64,000 nucleotides of DNA from JALYLC01 sp035696365 (GCA_035696365.1 DASRQS010000099.1:1-64000), one strand, 5' to 3'. Positions 31,279-39,454 are shown, numbered from the stretch's first letter. A program made the numbers and translations. The notes: a model not told the origin generated them from the sequence alone.

Positions 31279-31743
31279 GTGAGCGAAATTCCCGAAACGC
31301 AGGACCGCACCCTTCGGATCGGTGCCGTGGCGAACCGCCTCGGCGTCACCACGCGCACGATCCGCTACTACGAGGAGCTCGGGCTGCTCGGTGGTGACAG
31401 CGACCGCTGCAAAGGCGCGCACCGCCTGTACGGCGAGGCCGACATCGCCCACCTGCAGGAGGTGCTCCGGCTGCGCGACCTGCTCGGGCTGTCGCTCGAT
31501 GCGATCGTCGACCTGGCGGCGGCGGAGGAAGCGCGCGCCGCGCTGCGCGACGCCTGGGAGAGCGACCCGAGCGATAGTGAGCGCCTGCGCATCCTCGACG
31601 AGGCGCAACCGCTGGTCGAGCGCCAACTCGAGATGGTGCGTGCGAGACAGAAGACGCTCGCCCAGTTCGCACGCGAGCTGACGGCGCGCCTGCAGCTCGT
31701 GGAGGAGCGGCGCGCAGAGCTCAGCGAGAAATCTCCCGCCTGA
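31279..31743 (+). CDS. MerR family transcription regulator (about 154 aa)
   Basis: The helix-turn-helix reads LRIGAVANRLGVTTRTIRYY followed by EELGLL, and the wing has HRLYGEADIAHLQEVLRL. A long C-terminal coiled coil (LVERQLEMVRARQKTLAQFA) makes the dimer. There are no metal-binding cysteines at the usual C-terminal positions, so the effector is not obviously a metal. The start is unclear: GTG 31279 overlaps the ribosome binding site GGGAGG, while ATT 31288 would sit at the proper distance from it. It probably controls the PQQ/cytochrome module through the shared motif. Confidence 0.85.
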   Translation: MSEIPETQDRTLRIGAVANRLGVTTRTIRYYEELGLLGGDSDRCKGAHRLYGEADIAHLQEVLRLRDLLGLSLDAIVDLAAAEEARAALRDAWESDPSDSERLRILDEAQPLVERQLEMVRARQKTLAQFARELTARLQLVEERRAELSEKSPA

Positions 31744-31749
31744 CGGTCG

Positions 31750-31993
31750 TCACGGCACCACCGCTTGGGTGACGATCGCGCTGGCCTGCGCGGGCGAGAA
31801 CGCCGGCCGCAAGGGCAGCGCTTCGGCGGTCCCGAGGTGGACGACCACGGTTCTGCTGCCCGGGTCGACCTGGATGAGCTGATTGCCGAGCCCGAGCGCC
31901 CAGTACATCCCGTTCGGCGCGCCGGGCACCGGCCATGAGCAGCGCGGCGCCGGCCGCCACCGCCGCGCACACGGGCGCTCTGCGGATCGTCAC
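31750..31993 (-). pseudogene. Serine hydrolase (beta-lactamase class C-like) remnant
   Basis: The frame begins with a signal peptide-like TIRRAPVCAAVAAGAALLMA and then, in another frame, continues as the C-terminus of a class C beta-lactamase-like serine hydrolase: NGMYWALGLGNQLIQVDPGS, RTVVVHLG and AFSPAQASAIVTQAVV, ending at 31750. The catalytic domain of some 300 residues is missing. The GTG start overlaps the stop of the upstream hydrolase gene (GTGA), so the full gene was once coupled to it. Confidence 0.65.
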
Positions 31994-32613
31994 TCCGGCA
32001 TGGTGGCACGGGCGGGCAGCCAGCCTAGGAGCGCGCTCGTTACGTCCCCGGCGTTCGCGCGCAGGCTGTGGTCGCCCTGCACCACGACGACCTCACGCAG
32101 CGGGCCCGCCGGCGGCATGCCGAAGGGATCGCGGTCTCCCTGCACGACCAGCACGGGTACCGCCACGGCGTCGAGCTCGGCCAGCCGGCTGGCCGCCGGC
32201 ACTGCACCCTCGCGTCGCGGCGGCCGAAGCGGGAAGGCCAGGCAGACGACGCCGACGGCACCGGTCGCCTCCGCCGTGCGACAGGCCACGCGGGCGCCCG
32301 AGGAGCGACCGCCGGTGACGAGCGGCAGGCCGCGCAGCTCAGTGCGACGCAGTCGTTCGGCGACGGCGAGCCAGGCGACGTCGAGCTGGTGCGCCGGTGC
32401 GGGCGCGCGCCGCCCGGCCACGCGGTAGGGCTGCTCCACGAGGGCGACGCTGACGTTCAGCGAGAGCGCCGCGCCCGCCGCAGCCACGAGATCGCGCGCG
32501 GTAACACCCCCGCCGGCTCCGTGACCGAGCATGAGCGCCGCCCGTGGGCTCTCGGCGGGTCGCAGGTGGGCGCGCGCGGGGCCGTGCGGGGTCTCGATCT
32601 CGATCGTCGTCAC
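31990..32613 (-). CDS. Alpha/beta hydrolase, KANL3/Tex30-like (207 aa)
   Basis: ALMLGHGAGGGVTARDLVAA is the oxyanion-hole region of this group; the nucleophile motif is GGRSSGARVA, with Ser at the elbow. VPVLVVQGDRDPFGMP supplies the Asp region and VVQGDHSLR the His. The substrate is unknown. It is first in a former two-gene operon with the serine hydrolase remnant. Confidence 0.78.
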   Translation of the reverse strand: MTTIEIETPHGPARAHLRPAESPRAALMLGHGAGGGVTARDLVAAAGAALSLNVSVALVEQPYRVAGRRAPAPAHQLDVAWLAVAERLRRTELRGLPLVTGGRSSGARVACRTAEATGAVGVVCLAFPLRPPRREGAVPAASRLAELDAVAVPVLVVQGDRDPFGMPPAGPLREVVVVQGDHSLRANAGDVTSALLGWLPARATMPE

Positions 32614-32647
32614 GTGGCTGATGGTGCCACCTGAACGTGCTCAGAAG

Positions 32648-33838
32648 CTAATCGGGTAACTGCGGCATCGCGATGCCCTGGCCGCGGCCGAGCAGGACGG
32701 CGCGCGTGACGGCGCCGGAGCCGAAGCGGGCTCGGACTTCGTCGAGCGCGCCGTCGAGTGCCCCCTCCACGTCACGATCGAAGGGCAGCACGAGCTGGAC
32801 AGCGCGCTCGTCTTCCAGGTTCGTGACCGCGATGCCCACGAGCGTCAGGCCCTGGCTCTCGATCAGCGGCGCGGCGGCGGCCAGCAGGCCGCGGGCTGCC
32901 ACCAGGATCGTGCCGGTGCCCGCGGTCGCTCGCGGCAGCGTGTGCGATCGCGTGGCCCGCGTGAAATCGGCGAAGCGCAGCCGCAGCACGACGGTGCGGC
33001 CGACCCGCCGCGCCGCGCGCATGCGCCGCGTGACGCGGTCGACCAGCGCGACCAGGGCCGCGTCGATCGCCTCGGGCGATTTCGGCGATCGCCCGAGAGA
33101 CCGCTGCGAGCCGATCGAGCGCCGGCGGCGGCCGGTGTCGACGCGCCGCGGATCCCGGTTGTGGGCAAGCGCATGCAGGTGACGGCCCGAGCCGCGGCCG
33201 AGCCACAGGACGAGTGCCTCCTCGGAGAGCGCGGCGACCTGACCGACGGTGGCGATGCCGCGCGCCTGCAGCTTGCGCGCCGTCACGGGGCCGACGCCCC
33301 AGAGGCGCTCGACCGGGAGCGGATGGAGGAACTCCAGCTCGCCGTCGGGCGGCACGACGAGCAGGCCGTCGGGCTTGGCGACGCCGCTCGCCACCTTGGC
33401 GAGGAACTTCGTCCGCGCCACTCCCACCGTGATGGGCAGTCCGACTCGCTCGCGCACGTCGCGTCGCAGGCGCACGGCGATCTCGGCCGGCGTGCCCGCA
33501 ATCCGTTGCATCCCGCGCACGTCGAGGAACGCCTCGTCGATCGACATCCCTTCCACCAGCGGCGTCGTGTCGTCGAAGACCCGGTACATCGCCCGGCTCG
33601 CCTCGGTGTAGGCCGCGAAGCGGGGCGCGACGACGATCGCCCCCGGGCAGAGCCGCCGCGCCTGCGCTCCGCTCATCGCGGTGCGGATGCCGTAGGCCTT
33701 GGCCTCGTAGCTGGCGGCGAGCACGACCCAGGAGCCGACGATCACGGGGCGGCCGAGCAGGCTCGGATCGTCCCGTTGCTCGACGGAGGCGAAGAACGAG
33801 TCGACATCCGCGTGCAGGATCGTGGCCTCGTGCGACAC
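32648..33838 (-). CDS. dinB: DNA polymerase IV (DinB-type, Y family) (396 aa)
   Basis: Translesion polymerase. The catalytic carboxylates lie in ILHADVDSFFASVEQRDDP (D at residues 10 and 12) and EGMSIDEAFLDV. LLGRPVIVG, ASYEAKAYGIRTAM, VGVARTKFLAKVAS, RLWGVGPVTARKLQARGI (helix-hairpin-helix) and a little-finger domain follow. A C-terminal beta-clamp motif may be QLVLPF. The GTG start is immediately downstream of a perfect actinobacterial LexA box, so the gene should be SOS-induced. Confidence 0.93.
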   Translation of the reverse strand: MSHEATILHADVDSFFASVEQRDDPSLLGRPVIVGSWVVLAASYEAKAYGIRTAMSGAQARRLCPGAIVVAPRFAAYTEASRAMYRVFDDTTPLVEGMSIDEAFLDVRGMQRIAGTPAEIAVRLRRDVRERVGLPITVGVARTKFLAKVASGVAKPDGLLVVPPDGELEFLHPLPVERLWGVGPVTARKLQARGIATVGQVAALSEEALVLWLGRGSGRHLHALAHNRDPRRVDTGRRRRSIGSQRSLGRSPKSPEAIDAALVALVDRVTRRMRAARRVGRTVVLRLRFADFTRATRSHTLPRATAGTGTILVAARGLLAAAAPLIESQGLTLVGIAVTNLEDERAVQLVLPFDRDVEGALDGALDEVRARFGSGAVTRAVLLGRGQGIAMPQLPD

Positions 33839-33851
33839 GAACGTATGTTCG
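33838..33851 (-). promoter_or_regulatory. LexA (SOS) box of dinB
   Basis: CGAACGTATGTTCG matches the actinobacterial consensus CGAACRNRYGTTYG at every position. It touches the GTG start codon of dinB, so it overlaps the start of a leaderless or very short-leader transcript. Confidence 0.8.
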
Positions 33852-33952
33852 CATCACAGCGGCTCTGGTGGCAAGCCGGCCGTGCCAGAATCGCGCCCCA
33901 AGGGACTGCCCGCTCGGGGTGCGGCTCGCGGCGGAGCGGCGCGAAGCAGTCG

Positions 33953-34303
33953 CTATCGCTTGGGCGGCAGCGAGCGGGCGTAGGAGATGTCGCGCTCGAC
34001 CCAGGTCGCGAGATCGCCATCCGTTGCGACGTGCTTGCTGTCCACTCGTAACCAGCCGGTCATGGCTCGGCCCCGCATCTTTATCGCGCTGGCCGCCGAG
34101 GTCGCCAGAAACTCATCGGACTGATCTGGGTCTACGCGGACCGGGAGGCCGCCCTGCCCGCTCGCCGCCACGGCCATGTTGCCCTGGAGCAGGAAGGCGA
34201 GGCCGCCGAACATCGGCCGCTCGGTCAGTTCGGGCTCGCTCACGATGAGCCGGCGAATACGATCTGTGAGCCTTTCGTCGTAGGCCACTCTGCATGATGG
34301 CAT
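33953..34303 (-). CDS. TfoX N-terminal domain protein (116 aa)
   Basis: RIRRLIVSEPELTERPMFGG followed by LAFLLQGNMAVAASGQGGLPV is the TfoX/Sxy N-terminal domain. A second conserved stretch is MRGRAMTGWLRVDSKHVATD. In gammaproteobacteria the full-length protein controls competence; stand-alone domains in actinobacteria have no known role. It lies three bases after a low-GC gene of different origin. Confidence 0.8.
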   Translation of the reverse strand: MPSCRVAYDERLTDRIRRLIVSEPELTERPMFGGLAFLLQGNMAVAASGQGGLPVRVDPDQSDEFLATSAASAIKMRGRAMTGWLRVDSKHVATDGDLATWVERDISYARSLPPKR

Positions 34304-34306
34304 CCT

Positions 34307-34900
34307 CTACCCGTGCTCTTGAAAATCTCGCAGCGGTTCATCTGACCACAACTGAATTTCCACGTACTTCTCGAAGATCTGCTTGTGATAGTTGTGGTAT
34401 TGGCTCGTCACTTCATCTCGAGGCGTGCCGTAAAGGCGCACGACCTCACTCAACTCTTCAAGGCGAAATACACGTTCATGGTACGGCTTCGACTCGTACG
34501 GCAGCCCGTATTCGGGGCCGATGGCCATAGCCGTGAAGCTGTCTGGGTATGTAAAGGTCGTTTGAGCCGAGGGCAGTTCAGAGAGTGCGATGCGCACCTC
34601 TTGCATCTGTGGACTGAGATTCTTGAACCAATTCGAAGTTCCAAGTACGAAATAGTGAGGTGCCGCCCGTTGCGGCTTGCCACCTGCCGCGACGAACAGA
34701 GCTCGAAGTTTGGTCTCCGTTTTCTTCCGCAAGTCTATGTATCGGCTTCCGAATATTCGCTTCGAGTCGCCTTGTAGTCGTTCCACATCCAGTTGCTCCA
34801 TTACCTGGAATAGTTCCCCGTCAGACAGATCGGACAGGTTCAGGAACGGTTCCCTGTTTCTGACGTGGTAGTGAGTGGCGTACGTCGGGATTTCGTTCAT
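34307..34900 (-). CDS. Orphan protein of low-GC composition (197 aa)
   Basis: I do not recognise the family. The protein is soluble, rich in Glu, Tyr, Phe and Gln, with stretches LSDLSDGELFQVMEQLDVER, TKLRALFVAAGGKPQRAAPH, YFVLGTSNWFKNLSPQMQEV and SQYHNYHKQIFEKYVEIQLW. Its DNA is near 50% G+C by eye, against about 70% around it, and uses A/T-ending codons (AAA, GAA, TTT) that neighbours avoid. This points to recent transfer. A role in defence or as a toxin would be a guess. Confidence 0.65.
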   Translation of the reverse strand: MNEIPTYATHYHVRNREPFLNLSDLSDGELFQVMEQLDVERLQGDSKRIFGSRYIDLRKKTETKLRALFVAAGGKPQRAAPHYFVLGTSNWFKNLSPQMQEVRIALSELPSAQTTFTYPDSFTAMAIGPEYGLPYESKPYHERVFRLEELSEVVRLYGTPRDEVTSQYHNYHKQIFEKYVEIQLWSDEPLRDFQEHG

Positions 34901-34962
34901 GAGGTCCAGCGGCGCTCGAACCGCCCAGCCGCCGTCTGGATGTCCGGCTTTCCTGAACAGCC

Positions 34963-35376
34963 TTAGACCGCGACGGGCTGGAGACGCTCGCCTAGCGCCT
35001 TGATCACGCTGCGCTGAATCTCGGGCACTTCGTCGAGCAGAGTCCAGAACTGGCGCGATGTGACGACGAGCAGCGATGCGTCGCTCGTGGTCTCCACCGT
35101 GGCGTTCCGCGGGCCGCCCGAGAGCAGCGCCACCTCGCCGATGAAGTCACCGCGCCCGAGCGTGTCGATCTTGCGGCCCTTGCGCCTGACCTCACCGGAG
35201 CCCTCGACGAAGACCATGAACTCGCGGCCCTCGGCGCCTTCGATGATCAGTTTCGTCCCCGCCGGCAACTGCACGACATCGGCGAGGCTCGCGATCGCCG
35301 TCAGCTGCTTCTTACTGCAGTGTGAGAAGAGCGGGACCGTCTTCAACAACTCGATCTTGCCGTCCTTGCGCAACAT
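34963..35376 (-). CDS. Cyclic-nucleotide-binding domain protein (137 aa)
   Basis: A single cNMP-binding domain: LLKTVPLFSHCSKKQLTAIA, LPAGTKLIIEGAEGREFMVF, then GRGDFIGEVALLSGGPRNAT with the phosphate-binding cassette in which the usual Arg is present (GGPRNAT). There is no helix-turn-helix, so it is not a CRP-type regulator. It may be a small sensor acting with a partner elsewhere. Confidence 0.85.
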   Translation of the reverse strand: MLRKDGKIELLKTVPLFSHCSKKQLTAIASLADVVQLPAGTKLIIEGAEGREFMVFVEGSGEVRRKGRKIDTLGRGDFIGEVALLSGGPRNATVETTSDASLLVVTSRQFWTLLDEVPEIQRSVIKALGERLQPVAV

Positions 35377-35421
35377 GAGGCGATCGTAACGAAATCGCCT
35401 GCGCCTGTGGCGTCAGGAGCG

Positions 35422-35622
35422 TCAGGCGGTCGACGGGACTGCAGCGGCGCCCAGCACCGACTCCAGCAGCCCCGGGAAGCGCTCGTCGAGCTCGGGGCGG
35501 CGCAGGCGGATGTACTTGCACACGCCCTGCTCGCGCTCCGCGATGACGCCGGCGCGGTGCAGCGTCTTGAAGTGGTGGCTCGCAGTCGACTTGCTGACGG
35601 ACAGCTCGATCTGACCGCACAT
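35422..35622 (-). pseudogene. ArsR family regulator remnant (C-terminal 66 codons)
   Basis: The sequence (CGQIELSVSKSTASHHFKTL, HRAGVIAEREQGVCKYIRLR) is close to residues 50-118 of the intact regulator at 37469-37825. The first 49 residues are missing; instead the DNA runs straight into an MFS remnant on the other strand. The recognition helix survives but dimer helices do not. Confidence 0.75.
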
Positions 35623-35635
35623 GAGGCCGCCGCTC

Positions 35636-36295
35636 CCGGCGCCACAAGCCCGTCTTCTTCTTCCTGCCGGCTCCCATCGCGCTGATCGCTCTGATCGCGG
35701 GCCTGCGCCTCGTGCCCGACAGCGACAAGTCGAAGAGCATCGGGCACGGCTTCGATATTGCCGGCGCAGTGACGATCACGGGCGCCATGCTGTTGCTGGT
35801 CTTCACGCTGGTCGATGCGCCGAACGCCGGCTGGGCCTCGGCGCGCACGCTTGCCTCCTTCGCGGGGCGGCGCTGCTGCTGGCGGCCTTCGTGGTACGCG
35901 AGCAGAACACGCGCACGCCGCTCGTCCGCCTCGGCATCCTGCGCTCGAGCTCGCTGGTGCGCGCGAACGTGGGCGCGATGGCGCTGTTCGGCGGCTGGGT
36001 CGGCTTCCAGTTCATCGCGACGCTCTACATGCAGCAGCTGCGCGGTTGGTCGTCGCTCGAGACAGGGCTCGCGATCCTCCCCGCCGGCGTGCTCGTAGCG
36101 GTGATCTCGACCCGCATCGCGCCGCTCGTCACGCGCTTCGGCGTCTCGCGGCTGATCGTCGCGGGCATGATCCCGGTCGTCGCCGGCTACGCGCTCTTCC
36201 TGCCGATCGGGCTGACGTCGAGCTATGGGGCCGCGATGCTGCCGGCAGTCGTGCTGATCGCGCTCGGCCTCCGGCTCGCAGCCGACTCGCGTTGA
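35636..36295 (+). pseudogene. MFS transporter remnant, 5'-truncated and frameshifted
   Basis: From VFFFLPAPIALIALIAGLRL onward it is homologous to residues 181-405 or so of the intact pump at 37926-39395 (e.g. LGILRSSSLVRANVGAMALF, FIATLYMQQLRGWSSLETGL). The first 180 codons and the C-terminus are missing, and one base is lost in the G run at 35864-35867, after which the reading frame changes. With the adjacent arsR remnant it forms a collapsed copy of the whole arsR/MFS locus. Confidence 0.8.
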
Positions 36296-36333
36296 GGCGT
36301 ATTCCGTCACCCGGACGGGTGACGGAATACGCC
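36296..36333 (+). terminator. 17-bp perfect stem after the MFS remnant
   Basis: GGCGTATTCCGTCACCC and its exact complement flank a ggac loop, directly after the stop codon of the remnant. There is no U tract. It may be a terminator or a palindromic element. Confidence 0.55.
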
Positions 36334-36456
36334 GGAACCGCGCGAAAGCCCCCCATTGTCCGCCCCTGCCCCCCGGCGTAGGTTGGTTATCGCACCGCAT
36401 TGGCGCTGAGACGGACGCCAAGCCGGTGGAGACGACGAGCGGGAGGGCGCAGAGGA

Positions 36457-37458
36457 GTGTCCAGGCTGACGATCCGGCACGGTCCGCGCGGGTCGCCGGT
36501 CTGGTCGGGCCCGCTCGGCGATCCTCCTCCCGTGGGCGCCTACGGGCCGCACCACGGGGTGCTGCCGCTCGCGCTCGAGCCGCTCACGCGCATCGGCCTC
36601 GACGCGCATGTGTGGACCGGCCTCGCGCCGGTGCTCGAGGCCATCCTCGACGAGCGCCGGGCGGCGACCTCCACGGGGCACCTCTCGACATCGCTCGTCC
36701 GCGGCGTGGCTCACGCGGCGCGGGCGGCCGGCGTGCGTTCGTACGCGCAGAGCATGCGTACGGCACTCGACTACGCACTCGGTCCTGGTGGCGCGGAGAG
36801 CGCCGGCGAGGTGGAGCTGTGGAGCATCAAGGAGGGCCGCAGCGCGAGCGTCTGGCGCGTGCGCATCGACGACTCCGTGCTCGCGCTCAACGTCGCACGC
36901 GACGACATCGCCGCCTCCGAGCTGCTTGCGATGGGCCGCGAGCTGAGCGATCTCCACGTACTCGACCCGCTCGGCGTCGTCGACGTGCTCGACGTCGCGC
37001 CCGACGTGCTCGCCTGCGCCTGGGTCGAGGGCCGCGAGCTGCACGTCGTCGATCGCGGCGACGGCCGCGGGCTCTTCATCGCGGTGGAGGACTCCGCCTC
37101 GGCCGGCGACGGCCGCCAGCTCATGCTCACCAGCCGGAAGGGCGTGCCGGCCTCCGACACGATCTGGGCCAGCTGGCTCGAGGCGCTCGTCCGGCAATCG
37201 ACCGTCGACGAGCAGGGCACGTACTCCCGCCCGCGCGTCGAGGCCAACGAGGGCGACCTCATGCTCGTCAACGAGCAGCCTGTGCTGGTCGCGCTCAGCC
37301 CGGGACCGGTGCAGCGCAATCGGGCCGGCTGGGAGCACGATCTGCTCGACCTGCGCTCGGGAGAGCGCGAGCCGATCCTCAAATGGGGCGATCGGGCCGG
37401 AGCGCACGCTGCCCTCGAGCGGGCCCTGAAGACCGAGTCGCGTTGGAGCTCATTCTGA
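36457..37458 (+). CDS. Hypothetical protein (333 aa), function unknown
   Basis: I do not recognise the family. Coding bias is good over the whole length. The middle part (IKEGRSASVWRVRIDDSVLA, then LNVARDDIAASELLAMGREL) resembles the N-lobe of kinase-like folds, with a possible Gly-rich loop and strand, but the catalytic motifs are not evident. GTG 36457 is chosen with GGGAGG 10 bases upstream; TTG 36400 is an alternative. It is convergent with the arsR gene 10 bases away. Confidence 0.6.
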   Translation: MSRLTIRHGPRGSPVWSGPLGDPPPVGAYGPHHGVLPLALEPLTRIGLDAHVWTGLAPVLEAILDERRAATSTGHLSTSLVRGVAHAARAAGVRSYAQSMRTALDYALGPGGAESAGEVELWSIKEGRSASVWRVRIDDSVLALNVARDDIAASELLAMGRELSDLHVLDPLGVVDVLDVAPDVLACAWVEGRELHVVDRGDGRGLFIAVEDSASAGDGRQLMLTSRKGVPASDTIWASWLEALVRQSTVDEQGTYSRPRVEANEGDLMLVNEQPVLVALSPGPVQRNRAGWEHDLLDLRSGEREPILKWGDRAGAHAALERALKTESRWSSF

Positions 37459-37468
37459 AAATGAGCAG

Positions 37469-37825
37469 TTAGGGGCGCCTCGCCGCGGCGGGCGCCGGCG
37501 CGGCGGCCAGCACGGAGCCGAGCAGTCCCGGGAAGCGCTCGTCGAGCTCGGCGCGGCGCAGCTGGACGAACTTGCACACGCCCTGCTCGCGCTCGGAGGT
37601 GATGCCGGCGCGGTGCAGCGTCTTCAGGTGATGGCTGGCCGTGGACTTCGCCACGGGTAGCTCGATCTGGCCGCACATCAGGCCGTCGTCGCCGCTACAG
37701 CCTGCGAGCTGCCGGACGATCGCGAGGCGCACGGGATCCGAGAGGGCCTGGAGGACGGTCAGGACGTCCAGCGCCGCCAGGTCGGGCGAATGGTCGTCGT
37801 GGGGGTGCAAGGCGGGGGGAGTCAA
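37469..37825 (-). CDS. ArsR family transcription regulator (118 aa)
   Basis: A winged-helix repressor: LTVLQALSDPVRLAIVRQLA, then VAKSTASHHLKTLHRAG as the recognition helix and EREQGVCKFVQLRR as the wing. Isolated cysteines (GCSGDDGLMCGQ) could sense a metal or oxidant, but there is no classic ArsR CxC motif. The start is TTG at 37825 with GAGG about 9 bases upstream. It is divergent from an MFS pump gene and most likely represses it through the dyads between them. Confidence 0.88.
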   Translation of the reverse strand: MTPPALHPHDDHSPDLAALDVLTVLQALSDPVRLAIVRQLAGCSGDDGLMCGQIELPVAKSTASHHLKTLHRAGITSEREQGVCKFVQLRRAELDERFPGLLGSVLAAAPAPAAARRP

Positions 37826-37873
37826 TTGTTTGACCTCGATCGAACTAATATGTACGATGCCGATCGAACAATA
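37825..37873. promoter_or_regulatory. arsR/MFS divergent promoter and operator
   Basis: TTGACC (37830-37835) and TACGAT (37853-37858) with a 17-base spacer form a good plus-strand promoter. ATTGTTTGA (37825-37833) with TCGAACTAAT (37840-37849) makes an imperfect dyad over the -35, and TCGAACAATA (37864-37873) repeats the half site after the -10. A repressor bound there would block the pump promoter and its own start. Confidence 0.6.
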
Positions 37874-37925
37874 GCTGAGCGGACACCGATTCGCCAGCGA
37901 CGAACTCGCCGGAAGGAGCTTCTAC

Positions 37926-39395
37926 GTGCCAGGAACCATCTCCCAGCCATCGCACGCCCTCGACGACGGCACCGGGCGACTGAGCAGGCGCGCATGGGGC
38001 GCGCTGCTCGTTCTCTGCGGCGCCCTCTTCCTCGACGCGCTCGACGTGTCCATGGTCGGCGTCGCACTCCCGTCGATCCGCAGCGACCTGCATCTCACGA
38101 CCAGTTCGCTGCAGTGGGTCGTCAGCGCGTACGTGCTCGGCTACGGCGGCTTCCTGCTGCTGGGGGGCCGCGCCGCAGACCTCCTAGGCAGACGCCGTGT
38201 CTTCTTGATTTCTCTTGGCGTGTTCGTCGTTGCGTCACTGCTGGGAGGCTTCGCGCACGACGGGACGCTGCTGATCGCCACGCGCTTCATCAAAGGGATG
38301 AGCGCGGCCTTCACGGCACCTGCGGGGCTGTCGATCATCACGACGACGTTCAAGGAGGGGCCGGCGCGCAACAAGGCGCTCTCGGTCTACACCGCGACGG
38401 GCGCCACGGGCTTCTCGCTCGGCCTGGTGATCGGCGGCCTCCTGACCGAGGCCGGCTGGCGCTGGGTGTTCTTCCTGCCGGCGCCGGTCGCGCTGATCGC
38501 GCTGATCGCCGGCATCAAGCTCGTGCCCACCGGCGAGCGCGCGGCGCGCATCGGGCGCGGCTTCGACGCCACCGGGGCGGTGACGATCACGGCCGCCATG
38601 CTGCTGCTCGTCTACACGCTGGTCGACGCACCCAACGCGGGCTGGGGATCGACGCAGACGATCGCCTCGTTCCTCGGCGCTGCCGCCTTCCTGACGGCCT
38701 TCGTCATCCGCGAGCAGCGCACGCCGACGCCGCTGGTGCGGCTCGGGATCCTGCGCTCGGGCGCGCTCGTGCGAGCCAACCTGGCCGCCATGGCGCTGTT
38801 CGGCAGCTGGATCGGCTTCCAGTTCATCGCCACCCTCTACATGCAGCAGCTGCGCGGCTGGTCGTCACTCGACACCGGCCTCGCGATCTTCCCGGCGGGC
38901 CTCCTCGTGGCCGTGTTCTCGACGCGCATCGCACCGCTCGTCATGCGTTTCGGCGTCACGCGGCTGATCGCGGCCGGACTCGTCTCGATCGTGGCCGGCT
39001 ACCTGCTGTTCCTGCCGATCGGGCTGGAGTCGGGCTACCTCGCCTCGCTGCTGCCGACGTTCCTGCTCGCGGGCCTGGGCTTCGCGCTCGCGTTCGGACC
39101 GCTCAACATCGCCGCGACCAGCGGCGTGGCGGCCGAGGAGCAGGGGCTCGCCGGAGGCCTGCTCAACACGTCCTTCCAGTTCGGCGGCGCGCTCGCCCTG
39201 GCCGTGACGACCGCCGTCATCAACGCGAACACGGGCGACAGCGGCTCACCGCAGGCCGTGCTCGACGGGTTCCATCCCGCGCTCTTCGTCCCGGTGATCG
39301 TCGGCGTGCTCGGGCTCGTCGCGATGGGAACCGGCCTGCGCTCGCGCGCACGGACGGTCGCCGCCACGGACGTTGAACTGGCCGAGGCGGCCTGA
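37926..39395 (+). CDS. MFS transporter, DHA2 family (489 aa)
   Basis: About 14 membrane segments. LFLDALDVSMVGVALPSIRS in helix 1, GGRAADLLGRRRVFLISLGV as motif A, and GLVIGGLLTEAGWRWVFFLP as motif C place it with multidrug antiporters. GTG start with AAGGAG nine bases upstream. It is divergent from arsR, and a decayed copy of the same pair lies 2 kb upstream. Confidence 0.88.
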   Translation: MPGTISQPSHALDDGTGRLSRRAWGALLVLCGALFLDALDVSMVGVALPSIRSDLHLTTSSLQWVVSAYVLGYGGFLLLGGRAADLLGRRRVFLISLGVFVVASLLGGFAHDGTLLIATRFIKGMSAAFTAPAGLSIITTTFKEGPARNKALSVYTATGATGFSLGLVIGGLLTEAGWRWVFFLPAPVALIALIAGIKLVPTGERAARIGRGFDATGAVTITAAMLLLVYTLVDAPNAGWGSTQTIASFLGAAAFLTAFVIREQRTPTPLVRLGILRSGALVRANLAAMALFGSWIGFQFIATLYMQQLRGWSSLDTGLAIFPAGLLVAVFSTRIAPLVMRFGVTRLIAAGLVSIVAGYLLFLPIGLESGYLASLLPTFLLAGLGFALAFGPLNIAATSGVAAEEQGLAGGLLNTSFQFGGALALAVTTAVINANTGDSGSPQAVLDGFHPALFVPVIVGVLGLVAMGTGLRSRARTVAATDVELAEAA

Positions 39396-39415
39396 ACCGC
39401 CTGACGGCGCCAGAC

Positions 39416-39435
39416 CCCGGGGCGTGAACCCCGGG
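39416..39435. terminator. Hairpin between convergent MFS and RibD-like genes
   Basis: CCCGGGG and CCCCGGG enclose a six-base loop (cgtgaa). The loop and right arm are followed by a partial repeat, GCGTGAACCGGG. Position between convergent stops suggests a two-way terminator. Confidence 0.5.
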
Positions 39436-39454
39436 CGTGAACCGGGTGTCCGGA

